Source of the DNA: JAKFEW01 sp036675505
Lineage (GTDB): Bacteria; Cyanobacteriota; Sericytochromatia; S15B-MN24; JAQBPE01
Direction of reading: 5' to 3'
Length of the DNA stretch: 6,469 nucleotides
NCBI GenBank assembly: GCA_036675505.1
Contig: JAKFEW010000116.1
Location: 1 to 6,469 of the forward strand
Part shown: positions 1 through 5,586 of the stretch, piece after piece
Position numbering within the stretch: position 1 is the first letter of the stretch
Layout of the letters: every line of letters starts with the position of its first letter
Notes under the pieces: model-generated
Database searches by the model: none
Told to the model about the DNA's origin: nothing
The model's input: the letters and a program-made list of their open reading frames with translations, nothing else
Translations under genes and position numbers: made by a program

Positions 1-226
1 CAGGCGCGGTGGCCACGGCATCGGCGCCGGCGGTCGCGCCGGCCTGGGCCACGGGCTGGCCGGCGACGAGCCGCGCGTTGGCGGCGGAGACCGGGCGGAA
101 GGTCACGCCGCCCAGCGGGCCGCGCGAGGCCGTGACGCCGCCGGGCGGCGGCTGGGTAGCGGGGGTCGGCACGCAGGCGGCCACGAAGGCCAGCAAGAGC
201 GGCGCGGCGAAACGAATGCGGGACAT
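1..226 (-). CDS. Lipoprotein, N-terminal part (runs off left edge)
   Basis: The reading frame starts at ATG 226-224 and is still open at the window edge, giving 75 residues. The start is fixed by AGGAGG (minus strand, 237-232) five bases upstream. The N-terminus is a typical lipoprotein signal: Arg3 and Arg5, a hydrophobic stretch, then V-A-A-C with the lipidated Cys at residue 18. The mature part begins with a Pro/Thr-rich stretch (PTPATQPPP), usual for a flexible tether, followed by an Ala/Gly/Val-rich segment with no motif I recognise. By family knowledge such a protein would be cut by signal peptidase II and anchored to a membrane by lipid. Its function lies in the missing part. Codon use matches the neighbours. 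The lipoprotein call is firm; anything more specific would be guessing. Confidence 0.8.
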   Translation of the reverse strand, partial: MSRIRFAAPLLLAFVAACVPTPATQPPPGGVTASRGPLGGVTFRPVSAANARLVAGQPVAQAGATAGADAVATAP

Positions 227-305
227 GGGAGCCTCCTGGATTGGGCAGATGGGTCATGATCAGGTATAGCGCGCCGAATACGGAAACGCATCGAGCGCCA
301 GCCCG

Positions 306-340
306 GTCCGGCGGCGCTGTAAACCGCCGGTAGCCCGGAC
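306..340. repeat. Compound inverted repeat in intergenic region 227-393
   Basis: CCGGCGG (308-314) and CCGCCGG (324-330) form a perfect 7-base stem with a 9-base loop. The flanking GTCCGG (306-311) and CCGGAC (335-340) are also perfect complements, so two competing hairpins can form. AGCCCGG also occurs twice in direct orientation (300-306 and 332-338). The element lies about 55 bases past the stop of the SRPBCC gene and about 80 bases before the lipoprotein start, so it could act as a terminator for the former. No T-run follows on either strand, so a classical intrinsic terminator is not supported. In the rest of the 227-393 gap I see only a weak TATACC (minus strand, 268-263) that might be a -10 box for the lipoprotein gene. 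Confidence 0.5.
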
Positions 341-393
341 CCGATTCAGGCGCCCAGGATTGCATGGCGATCGGCGGCGCACATCCGCCTGAA

Positions 394-1038
394 TTACCGA
401 GCGGTGATCACGGGGTGGCCGGGGCGCGCCTGGCCCACGGGCACGGTTGCCTCGGCGCGCCGCTTGAGCGCCGCGAGCATCCGCTGGGTGGTGAGGTAGT
501 CGACCACCCGCAGGAGCGGCAGCAGGGCTTTCGCCGCGCGCGGATGGAACGTCGCCCGGCTGCGGATCGTGAGGCGCGTGCGCCCGGCATCCAGGGGCTC
601 GAGCACGAAGACCCAGCTGAACGTGCCGCCCACGTCGATGTGCGTGTGCCAGGACGGCGGGATCATGGTCGCCAGGTGCGTGTCGGAGAGCAGCGCGAGC
701 ACCCGCTCGGGCTCCGCGATCTCGACCTCGAAGTAGGCCGTGCCGGGCGGGCCGTCGGCCAGGATGTCGCCGGCCGCGATCCGCTGGTGCTCAGGCAAGA
801 TGCGGTCGGCGTCCCAGCCCGCGCGTCCGGCGCCCATCTGCGCGAGCCAGGGCCAGACGCGGCCCGGCACGGCGTCGATCACGGTGTCATGGGTGGTCTG
901 GACCAGCGGGTCCGGCACCAGCTCGTCGCCGGGCAGCCGCCCGCGGCGCGACTCGGCGAACGCGACGGCGCGCTCCAGCCCGTAGGCGGCCAGCGGGATC
1001 GCCAGCGCCTTCAACCACCCCTGGTTCCAACCACCCAT
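394..1038 (-). CDS. SRPBCC (START-like/polyketide cyclase-type) family protein
   Basis: The product has 214 residues. The start at 1038-1036 is chosen because a perfect AGGAGG (1050-1045) sits six bases upstream; an in-frame ATG at 1101 would add 21 residues but lacks such a site. After a short hydrophobic N-terminal segment (residues 9-20, possibly a membrane-associated helix) comes a pattern typical of SRPBCC proteins. It has an entry strand around residues 46-56 (VQTTHDTVIDAVP), the V-W-P-W-L-x-Q-M-G helix at 62-69, GRAGWDADRILPEHQRI at 71-87, GD at 90-91, beta strands around 101-118 and 138-160, and a long C-terminal helix at 166-193. Members have a helix-grip fold with a hydrophobic cavity that binds lipids or other apolar ligands, and many have no assigned reaction. 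No catalytic residue can be named here. It lies 157 bases downstream of the heptose kinase on the same strand, so cotranscription is possible but not shown. Confidence 0.88.
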   Translation of the reverse strand: MGGWNQGWLKALAIPLAAYGLERAVAFAESRRGRLPGDELVPDPLVQTTHDTVIDAVPGRVWPWLAQMGAGRAGWDADRILPEHQRIAAGDILADGPPGTAYFEVEIAEPERVLALLSDTHLATMIPPSWHTHIDVGGTFSWVFVLEPLDAGRTRLTIRSRATFHPRAAKALLPLLRVVDYLTTQRMLAALKRRAEATVPVGQARPGHPVITAR

Positions 1039-1044
1039 CGCGGG

Positions 1045-1050
1045 CCTCCT
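1045..1050 (-). promoter_or_regulatory. Ribosome binding site deciding the SRPBCC start
   Basis: The minus strand reads AGGAGG here, six bases before ATG 1038-1036. This supports the shorter 214-residue product over the 235-residue reading that begins at 1101. Confidence 0.8.
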
Positions 1051-1052
1051 TC

Positions 1053-1067
1053 CGAGCGCGGCGCTCG
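1053..1067. repeat. Inverted repeat just upstream of the SRPBCC ribosome binding site
   Basis: CGAGCG (1053-1058) and CGCTCG (1062-1067) are perfect complements around a 3-base loop, ending two bases before the AGGAGG of the SRPBCC gene. In RNA this 6-bp G/C-rich stem could modulate translation; as DNA it could be an operator half-site pair. The rest of the 1068-1195 gap holds GCCGAAATCGGC (1130-1141, stem of 5) and GCGAT/ATCGC arms (1154-1170). Neither is followed by a T-run, so I do not call a terminator for the kinase gene. Confidence 0.4.
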
Positions 1068-1195
1068 TCCAAAGGCAGGATCGCACGAGGCGGCTGCGCA
1101 TTCATCCACCTGATGTACCGAAATCCCTCGCCGAAATCGGCCGCCGTCGTCAGGCGATGTGATCGATCGCATACCAGGCAACCCCTTGCGGCGGC

Positions 1196-2236
1196 TCAGT
1201 CCGCGAGCTTCGAGAGCTCCGCCCGCATCGGCAGGCCGGCCCAGGCGTCGCGCAGCTCGTCGGTGGTCGTGGTGCTGGTGCCGAAGCGGCGCACCACGAT
1301 GCTCGCCGCCACGTTCGCGATCACGATCGCCTCCTTGAAGTCGGCGCCCGCCGCCAGCGCGAGCGTCAGCGTGCCGACCACCGTGTCGCCGGCGCCGGTC
1401 ACGTCGAAGACCTCCGAGCGGTTGAAGGCCGGGATCTCGGTCAGCGTGCCGTCGGCCTCGAAGAGCGCCATGCCCTTGCCGCCGCGCGTGATCAGCACGC
1501 TCTTCGAATGCGCCTCGGTCACGAGCTGGTGGCCCGCGCTGCGCAGGGTCGCGTCGTCGACGATGCGGTAGCCCACCACGGCCTCGGCCTCGGGCTGGTT
1601 GGGCGTGAGGATCCAGGCGCCCGGGAAGCGGCGCAGGTCGCCTTGCGAGTCGACCGTCACGATCTTGCCCGCGGCCTTGGCCAGCGCGAGCACCGCTTCG
1701 ATCACGCGCGGCGTGCACACGCCGTTGCCGTAGTCCGAGAGCATGACGGCATCGTAGCTCGCCATCCTGGCCGCGATCTCGGCCAGCAGCTGGTCTTCGA
1801 GCGCGCTCGAGATAGCGCCGCGGTCTTCGCGGTCGACGCGCACGATCTGCTGCGTGACGGACTGCTGCGACGAGGCCGAGATGCGCGTCTTGGTGGTGGT
1901 CGGCCGGCTCGGGTCGGTGAGCGTGAGGGCGGTGCCCACGCCGCGGCGCGTGAGCTCGGCGCGCAGCTTGGGGGCCATCGGGTCGTCGCCGACCACGCCG
2001 GCCATGTCGACCTGGCCTGACAGGCTCGCGATGTTCGCGGCCGCGTTGGCCGCGCCGCCGGGATACACGCGGCTCTCGGCGTGGCTGAGGATCAGCACGG
2101 GCGCCTCGCGCGAGATGCGCGCGACCTCGCCGCGGACGTACTCGTCGGCGAAGAGATCGCCGACCACGAGCACGCGTGCGGTGGGGAACTTGGTGAGCAG
2201 GGCCTCGAATCGAGGGGTGGCGAGGTTGAACAGCAT
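1196..2236 (-). CDS. hldA: D-glycero-beta-D-manno-heptose-7-phosphate kinase (PfkB family, stand-alone)
   Basis: The 346-residue cytoplasmic sugar kinase matches the N-terminal kinase half of HldE (RfaE domain I). By family knowledge it phosphorylates heptose 7-phosphate at C1 to the beta-1,7-bisphosphate on the way to ADP-heptose for the LPS core. Seen in sequence: VLVVGDLFADEY (22-33); R-I-S-x-E-A-P (40-46), which is diagnostic of the RfaE1 group; the substrate-side PGGAAN motif (59-64); SDYGNG (167-172); RGGKG (251-255); and the PfkB signature 2, DVTGAGDT (278-285), with D284 as expected catalytic base. The protein ends about 60 residues after that motif, so the cytidylyltransferase half of HldE is absent. 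The later nucleotidyltransferase (HldC/RfaE2 type) must be encoded elsewhere. The start at 2236-2234 has AGGAG (2249-2245) eight bases upstream. Other PfkB sugar kinases are possible but less likely given the R-I-S-x-E-A-P motif. Confidence 0.93.
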   Translation of the reverse strand: MLFNLATPRFEALLTKFPTARVLVVGDLFADEYVRGEVARISREAPVLILSHAESRVYPGGAANAAANIASLSGQVDMAGVVGDDPMAPKLRAELTRRGVGTALTLTDPSRPTTTKTRISASSQQSVTQQIVRVDREDRGAISSALEDQLLAEIAARMASYDAVMLSDYGNGVCTPRVIEAVLALAKAAGKIVTVDSQGDLRRFPGAWILTPNQPEAEAVVGYRIVDDATLRSAGHQLVTEAHSKSVLITRGGKGMALFEADGTLTEIPAFNRSEVFDVTGAGDTVVGTLTLALAAGADFKEAIVIANVAASIVVRRFGTSTTTTDELRDAWAGLPMRAELSKLAD

Positions 2237-2269
2237 GGGACGGACTCCTGGCGGGGGTTCTCGCCTCTT

Positions 2270-2297
2270 ATGTTACCCGGTTCCGGTCGGGTGAGAA
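2270..2297 (-). promoter_or_regulatory. Candidate sigma70-type promoter for the heptose kinase gene
   Basis: On the minus strand TTCTCA (2297-2292) and TAACAT (2275-2270) are separated by 16 bases. Each matches the -35/-10 consensus at four of six positions. Transcription from it would begin near 2263, giving a leader of about 27 bases that includes the AGGAG site. The region is less GC-rich than its surroundings. This is a pattern match only. Confidence 0.35.
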
Positions 2298-2412
2298 TGT
2301 GGTGTCTGCCACGCGCAGGCCTCCGATCCGCCTCCAGCGCGTCCAGGGTGCGGTCGGCGCCTCGCCTGATCGCTGCGAACAACGAAAATCAGCGGCGACT
2401 GTATACCAATCA

Positions 2413-2430
2413 GGTTGCGAATCGGCAACC
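2413..2430. repeat. Hairpin/inverted repeat in the leader of the FIMAH-like protein gene
   Basis: GGTTGC (2413-2418) and GCAACC (2425-2430) are perfect complements around the 6-base loop GAATCG. The element lies 16 bases before the TAAGGAGG ribosome binding site (2446-2453) and just after an AT-richer stretch with a -10-like TATACC (2402-2407). Its position suits either a repressor operator or a 5' leader structure. I found no convincing -35 partner for the TATACC, so no promoter is called for the plus strand. Confidence 0.4.
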
Positions 2431-2457
2431 ATGACGCCAACGATGTAAGGAGGCGCC

Positions 2458-2943
2458 ATGAGACTGGGCAGCGTCGTCACCGGGCTGGTTGTGGGGCTCG
2501 CGATCCTGGTTGCCATGCCGGCCATGGCCGCGGCGGCCGGCGCCGACGCCCCCGCCGGCGACGTCATCTTGCTGCCGGGCACTTCACCCGGGGCCGGCGC
2601 GTCCGGCGGCGGTGGTTACACCATGCGGTCTTCCGGCGGCCGGGTGGTCACAGGCGGCACCGCGGCCACCGGCGCACGGGCCCGCGGTCGCGGCGGCTCC
2701 CGGCGCGGCGGAGGCGGCGCGAGCAGCGCGTCGCTCGACGAGCTCGTGGGGATCGGCGCGCTGTCCACGAGCCAGGCGAATACCTTGCGCGCGCTGCTCG
2801 ACCGCGCCTGGGCGGCCCAGGCGAGCGGCCGGCCCGAGGTCGCGTTTCGCGCGCGCAAGTCGTTCCGCTCGCTGGTCGACCGCTACGTGCGCGCGGGCTC
2901 GCTCTCGCTGGGCCATGCCCAGTACCTGCTCGAGTCGGTCTGA
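2458..2943 (+). CDS. Small secreted protein, Gly/Arg-rich linker plus FIMAH-like C-terminal helical module
   Basis: The product has 161 residues, starting at an ATG four bases after TAAGGAGG. Residues 1 to about 26 form a Sec signal peptide: Arg2, a hydrophobic core at 6-20, and A-M-A/A-A-A cleavage options near 24-27. Residues 28-50 are small and Pro/Gly-rich. Residues 50-88 are a low-complexity Gly/Arg/Ser stretch with repeated RG and GGGG. Residues 91-161 look folded and helical: L-x-x-L-V-x-x-G-A-L-S-x-x-Q-A-x-x-L-x-x-L-L (93-114), then A-F-R-x-x-x-S-F-x-x-L-V (129-140), then V-R-A-G-S-L-S-x-x-x-A-Q-Y-L-L (144-158). That two-fold arrangement of 'G-x-L/I-S...L' helices around a central helix is how FIMAH domains of secreted and surface proteins look; no catalytic role is known for them. 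The FIMAH link is my pattern recognition. The gene is monocistronic, bounded by a terminator downstream. Confidence 0.82.
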   Translation: MRLGSVVTGLVVGLAILVAMPAMAAAAGADAPAGDVILLPGTSPGAGASGGGGYTMRSSGGRVVTGGTAATGARARGRGGSRRGGGGASSASLDELVGIGALSTSQANTLRALLDRAWAAQASGRPEVAFRARKSFRSLVDRYVRAGSLSLGHAQYLLESV

Positions 2944-2963
2944 CGCCGAGGGCGAGACCAGGT

Positions 2964-2982
2964 CCGGGTGAAACCCGGTTTT
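2964..2982 (+). terminator. Rho-independent-like terminator after the FIMAH-like gene
   Basis: CCGGGT (2964-2969) pairs with ACCCGG (2973-2978) around a GAA loop and is followed directly by TTTT (2979-2982). It sits 21 bases after the stop codon. The stem is short and the T-run brief, but it is the best intrinsic terminator in the window. It implies that the promoter of the downstream two-component operon lies in the roughly 40 bases 2983-3021, where I see no convincing -35/-10 pair. Confidence 0.65.
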
Positions 2983-3033
2983 CGGCTGGCCGGCGCGGTG
3001 TTACGTTGAGCGCTGTCGACGAAGGAGCCCCCG

Positions 3034-3717
3034 ATGCGCGTGCTGGTGGTCGAGGACGAGGCCCCGCTCGCCGCCGCCTTGCGTGACGCGCTGGGCGGCG
3101 GCGGCCACGCCGTGGACGTCGCGGCCGACGGCGAGGAAGCCGACACGTTGATCGATGGGATCCCTTACGACCTCGTGGTGCTCGACCTCGGCCTGCCGAA
3201 GCGCTCCGGGCTCGAGGTCTGCCGCCGGGCGCGCGCCCGCGGGGCGAACATGCCGATCCTCGTGCTGACCGCGCGCGACGCCACGGCCGACAAGGTCGCG
3301 GGCCTCGACGCCGGCGCCGACGACTACCTGGTGAAGCCGTTCGAACTGCCGGAGCTGCAGGCCCGGGTGCGGGCGCTGCTGCGCCGCCAGGGGCCCGCGC
3401 GCGATCCGCTGCTGCGCACCGCCGACCTCATCCTCGATCCGGCGACCGGGCGGGTGACCCGCGCGGGCCGGGACCTCACGCTGCCACGCAAGGAGCGCGC
3501 GCTGCTCGAGTACTTCCTGCGCCACCCTGGTCGGCTGCTCAGCCACGACGACATCCTCACGCACGTCTGGAGCGGCGAGGCGGAGCCTGCGAGCGACGTC
3601 GTGCGGGCCCACGTGAAGCTCCTGCGCAAGGCGATCGGCGACGATCGCGCGCCCCGGCTGATCCAGACGGTCTACGGCCTGGGGTACCGCCTCGCGGACC
3701 ATGCTCGGGGCGCTTAG
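3034..3717 (+). CDS. OmpR/PhoB-family two-component response regulator
   Basis: The 227-residue cytoplasmic DNA-binding regulator has two domains. The receiver (1 to about 118) has every key residue: acidic pair E7/D8, phosphoacceptor D51 in V-V-L-D-L-G-L-P, T79 in L-T-A-R, Y98 and K101 in D-Y-L-V-K-P-F. The OmpR-type winged helix (about 127-221) shows LTLPRKERALLEYFLRHPG (148-166), the recognition-helix region S-D-V-V-R-A-H-V-K-L-L-R-K (187-199), and the wing ending L-I-Q-T-V-Y-G-L-G-Y-R-L (209-220). Length is standard for the family. The start is set by AAGGAG (3022-3027) six bases upstream. Its last 17 bases overlap the histidine kinase start, so the two are translationally coupled and surely partners. 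It probably controls its own operon, including the b561-like and YceI genes. The signal is unknown; kinase details resemble the CusS/heavy-metal group only loosely. Confidence 0.97.
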   Translation: MRVLVVEDEAPLAAALRDALGGGGHAVDVAADGEEADTLIDGIPYDLVVLDLGLPKRSGLEVCRRARARGANMPILVLTARDATADKVAGLDAGADDYLVKPFELPELQARVRALLRRQGPARDPLLRTADLILDPATGRVTRAGRDLTLPRKERALLEYFLRHPGRLLSHDDILTHVWSGEAEPASDVVRAHVKLLRKAIGDDRAPRLIQTVYGLGYRLADHARGA

Positions 3718-4981
3718 GCGGCGGCTGACCGCCTACCACCTCACGGTGCTGGCGGTGGTCGTCACGCTGTACGCGCTCGGCAGCTACGCCGTCACCCACC
3801 GGCTCCTGCTCGCGGCGATCGACGACGCGAGCCACCGGCTGCTGCAGCCGGCCGCCGCGGGCTTCGCCAGCTCGAGCGAGTCCTTCGAGGAGCTGAGCCA
3901 CGAGTTCGACGAGTTCACCCTCGAGCCGGGGGAGCATGCGGCGGTGCTGTACGCCGACGGCCGCGTGCGCGCCTGGCGCGGCGAGGGCCCCGCGCCCGCG
4001 CGGATCGACCCGCGGCCGGGCGCGCGGACCGAAGGCGGCCTGCGCGCGCTGGTCGTCCCGCTGCCGCGCGGCGGGCACACCCAGGGCGCGCTCTACATCG
4101 CGCGCTCGCTCGCCGAGGAGCGCCGGGCGCTGGCGTCGCTCGCGGCGGCGTTGCTCGGCATGTTGCCGCTCTCGCTCCTCGCGGCCGGGCTCGCCGGGAG
4201 CTGGCTCGCCGGCCGTGCCTCGGCGCCGGTGGAGGCGGCGATCGCCCGCGAGCGCCAGTTCACGCGCGACGTATCGCACGAGCTGCGCACGCCGCTCGCG
4301 ATGCTGGGCCTGCAGGTCGACCTCGCGCGCGAGGTGCCGGACGCCACGCCCGCCCTGGCGGCGCGGCTCGCGGCGGTGGGCGAGGCGACGCACCGGCTCG
4401 GCGAGCTCGTCGACGACCTGCTCGCGCTCACGCGCGGCGAGGCCGGCCCGAGCGAGCGCCCGCTCGGCTTCTCGCTGGCCGAGGTGGTGGAGGAGGAGGC
4501 CGCCGCGATCACCCCGCTCGCCGAGGCCCGCGGCATCGCGCTCGAGCTGGCCCTGGCCGACGGGCCCGCCCGCGCCGTGGGCGATCCGCCGGCGGTCGCG
4601 CGGGCCGTCCGCAACCTGCTTGACAACGCGATCCGGTACGCGCCCGCGGGCAGCCGGGTGGGCGTCCGGCTGGCGCGGCGGGACGGCGCCCACGTGATCG
4701 CGGTGACGAGCGCCGGGCCGCCGATCGCCGAGGCCGATCGCGCCCGGATCTTCGAGCGCTTCGGCCGCGCCGACGCGGGCCAGGCGGCGAACCCGGGCGG
4801 CACGGGCCTCGGCCTCGCGATCGCCCGCGCCGTCGCCAGGGCCCACGGCGGCACGCTCGTGCTGGCGCCGGCGGGGGGCGCGGGCAACACCTTCGAGCTG
4901 TGCTTGCCTGAGGCCGACGGCGCCGACTGGCGGCGCCCGGCCCGCTCGCCGCTTCCCGATTCCTTCACAATCGAGCGCTAG
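3701..4981 (+). CDS. Membrane sensor histidine kinase, partner of the upstream regulator
   Basis: The product has 426 residues. A cytoplasmic basic start (RRR, 6-8) is followed by TM1 (about 13-31), a periplasmic sensor region of about 110 residues (32-143), and TM2 (about 144-170). The dimerization/phosphoacceptor motif is DVSHELRTPL with H193. The ATPase domain has the N box R-N-L-L-D-N-A (304-310, N305/N309), an F box around IFERFG (350-355), and the G2 box G-G-T-G-L-G-L (366-372). Two oddities stand out. Only about 15 residues separate TM2 from the region around H193, so a complete HAMP domain (about 50 residues) cannot fit. The G1 box reads V-T-S-A-G-P-P-I (335-342), with Ser where D-x-G-x-G kinases have the adenine-contacting Asp; CusS-like kinases often carry Asn there, so activity is not excluded. 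The sensor region has an acidic, His-containing patch (60-79). Starting inside the regulator gene fixes the pair as an operon. Confidence 0.95.
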   Translation: MLGALRRRLTAYHLTVLAVVVTLYALGSYAVTHRLLLAAIDDASHRLLQPAAAGFASSSESFEELSHEFDEFTLEPGEHAAVLYADGRVRAWRGEGPAPARIDPRPGARTEGGLRALVVPLPRGGHTQGALYIARSLAEERRALASLAAALLGMLPLSLLAAGLAGSWLAGRASAPVEAAIARERQFTRDVSHELRTPLAMLGLQVDLAREVPDATPALAARLAAVGEATHRLGELVDDLLALTRGEAGPSERPLGFSLAEVVEEEAAAITPLAEARGIALELALADGPARAVGDPPAVARAVRNLLDNAIRYAPAGSRVGVRLARRDGAHVIAVTSAGPPIAEADRARIFERFGRADAGQAANPGGTGLGLAIARAVARAHGGTLVLAPAGGAGNTFELCLPEADGADWRRPARSPLPDSFTIER

Positions 4982-5016
4982 GATTGGAGCGTCCCCCCGA
5001 GAAAGGTACGCTCCCG

Positions 5017-5586
5017 ATGTCGCTCGCCTCCCGTCCGCTCCTCCGTGCCGCGTGTGCGGCGCTCGTGGCCGCCGCGCTGTGGCCGGCCGCCCCCGCCCTC
5101 GCTTCGGCCGAGCCGGGCGCCGGCCCGCCGGACGTGCTCGCCGACCAGCCGCCCTTCGACGCCTCCGTCTTCGCCGTCCGCCACGCGCAGCTCGGCCTGC
5201 ACCAGGGCTTCGCGCTCGCGACCCTGGGCGCCATGGCCGCGACCGGCGGGCTCGGCTACTGGTCCGCCGAGCTGAAAGGCCCCGGCGAACTGCGCGACCT
5301 CCACCTCGCGGCGGCGGGCCTCACGACCGGGCTCTACCTCACGGCCGGCACGCTCGCGATCACCGCGCCACCCAACCCGCTGCGCCGCTCGCCAGGCCCC
5401 TGGGACACCGTCGCGATCCACGAGAAGGCGGCCTGGCTGCACGCCTCCGGCATGGCCGCCACGGTGGGCCTGGGGCTCGCCACGGCCTTCGCCGGCCCGG
5501 ACTACACGCCATACCACGGCCTCGCCGCCGCCGCCACGTTCGGTCTGATGGCGCTCTCGGCCGGGGTCATCGCCTTCGGAGAGTGA
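5017..5586 (+). CDS. Cytochrome b561-like four-helix membrane protein with signal peptide
   Basis: The product has 189 residues. The start ATG at 5017 is preferred: GAAAGG (5001-5006) lies ten bases upstream and the protein then opens with a good Sec signal (R6, R10, hydrophobic 11-22, A-L-A cleavage near 29). A TTG at 4984 would bury that signal behind 11 extra residues and has no ribosome site. Mature residues 32-55 are Pro/Ala-rich. Four membrane helices follow, at about 62-82, 96-117, 142-159 and 167-187, each beginning at a histidine: H62, H96, H142, H167 (also H56 and H135). With a periplasmic N-terminus, H62/H142 fall on the periplasmic side and H96/H167 on the cytoplasmic side. This is the i/i+2 bis-His pairing that holds two b hemes in cytochrome b561. 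The following YceI gene overlaps it by four bases. Function is inferred: transmembrane electron transfer, partner unknown. A heme-free role is possible. Confidence 0.85.
   Translation: MSLASRPLLRAACAALVAAALWPAAPALASAEPGAGPPDVLADQPPFDASVFAVRHAQLGLHQGFALATLGAMAATGGLGYWSAELKGPGELRDLHLAAAGLTTGLYLTAGTLAITAPPNPLRRSPGPWDTVAIHEKAAWLHASGMAATVGLGLATAFAGPDYTPYHGLAAAATFGLMALSAGVIAFGE

Noticed and set aside
364..1113. Plus-strand open frame of 249 codons across the SRPBCC gene
   Set aside because: The frame is Arg/Gly/His-rich and lacks a ribosome site, while the minus-strand SRPBCC reading has a perfect AGGAGG and family motifs.
2431..2448. Mini-ORF of five codons (MTPTM) ending at the ribosome site of the FIMAH-like gene
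   Set aside because: It has no ribosome site of its own and no regulatory codon run; such short frames arise by chance.
2575..2589. L-P-G-T-S-P in the FIMAH-like protein as a sortase-type signal
   Set aside because: It is in the N-terminal third with no following membrane segment or basic tail, lacks the final Gly, and the organism appears Gram-negative.
3557..4846. Long minus-strand open frame (429 codons) across the histidine kinase gene
   Set aside because: It is antisense to a kinase with all expected motifs, is extremely Arg/Ala/Gly-rich with no fold-like pattern, and is explained by the rarity of stop codons in GC-rich DNA.
4984..5016. TTG start for the b561-like protein, 11 residues longer
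   Set aside because: It has no Shine-Dalgarno site and would put a non-hydrophobic segment before the signal peptide; ATG 5017 fits better.
5052..5582. Upstream in-frame extension of the YceI gene inside the b561-like gene
   Set aside because: The extension is Arg/Pro-rich and out of frame with a clear membrane protein; the signal peptide that begins near 5583-5592 marks the real start.
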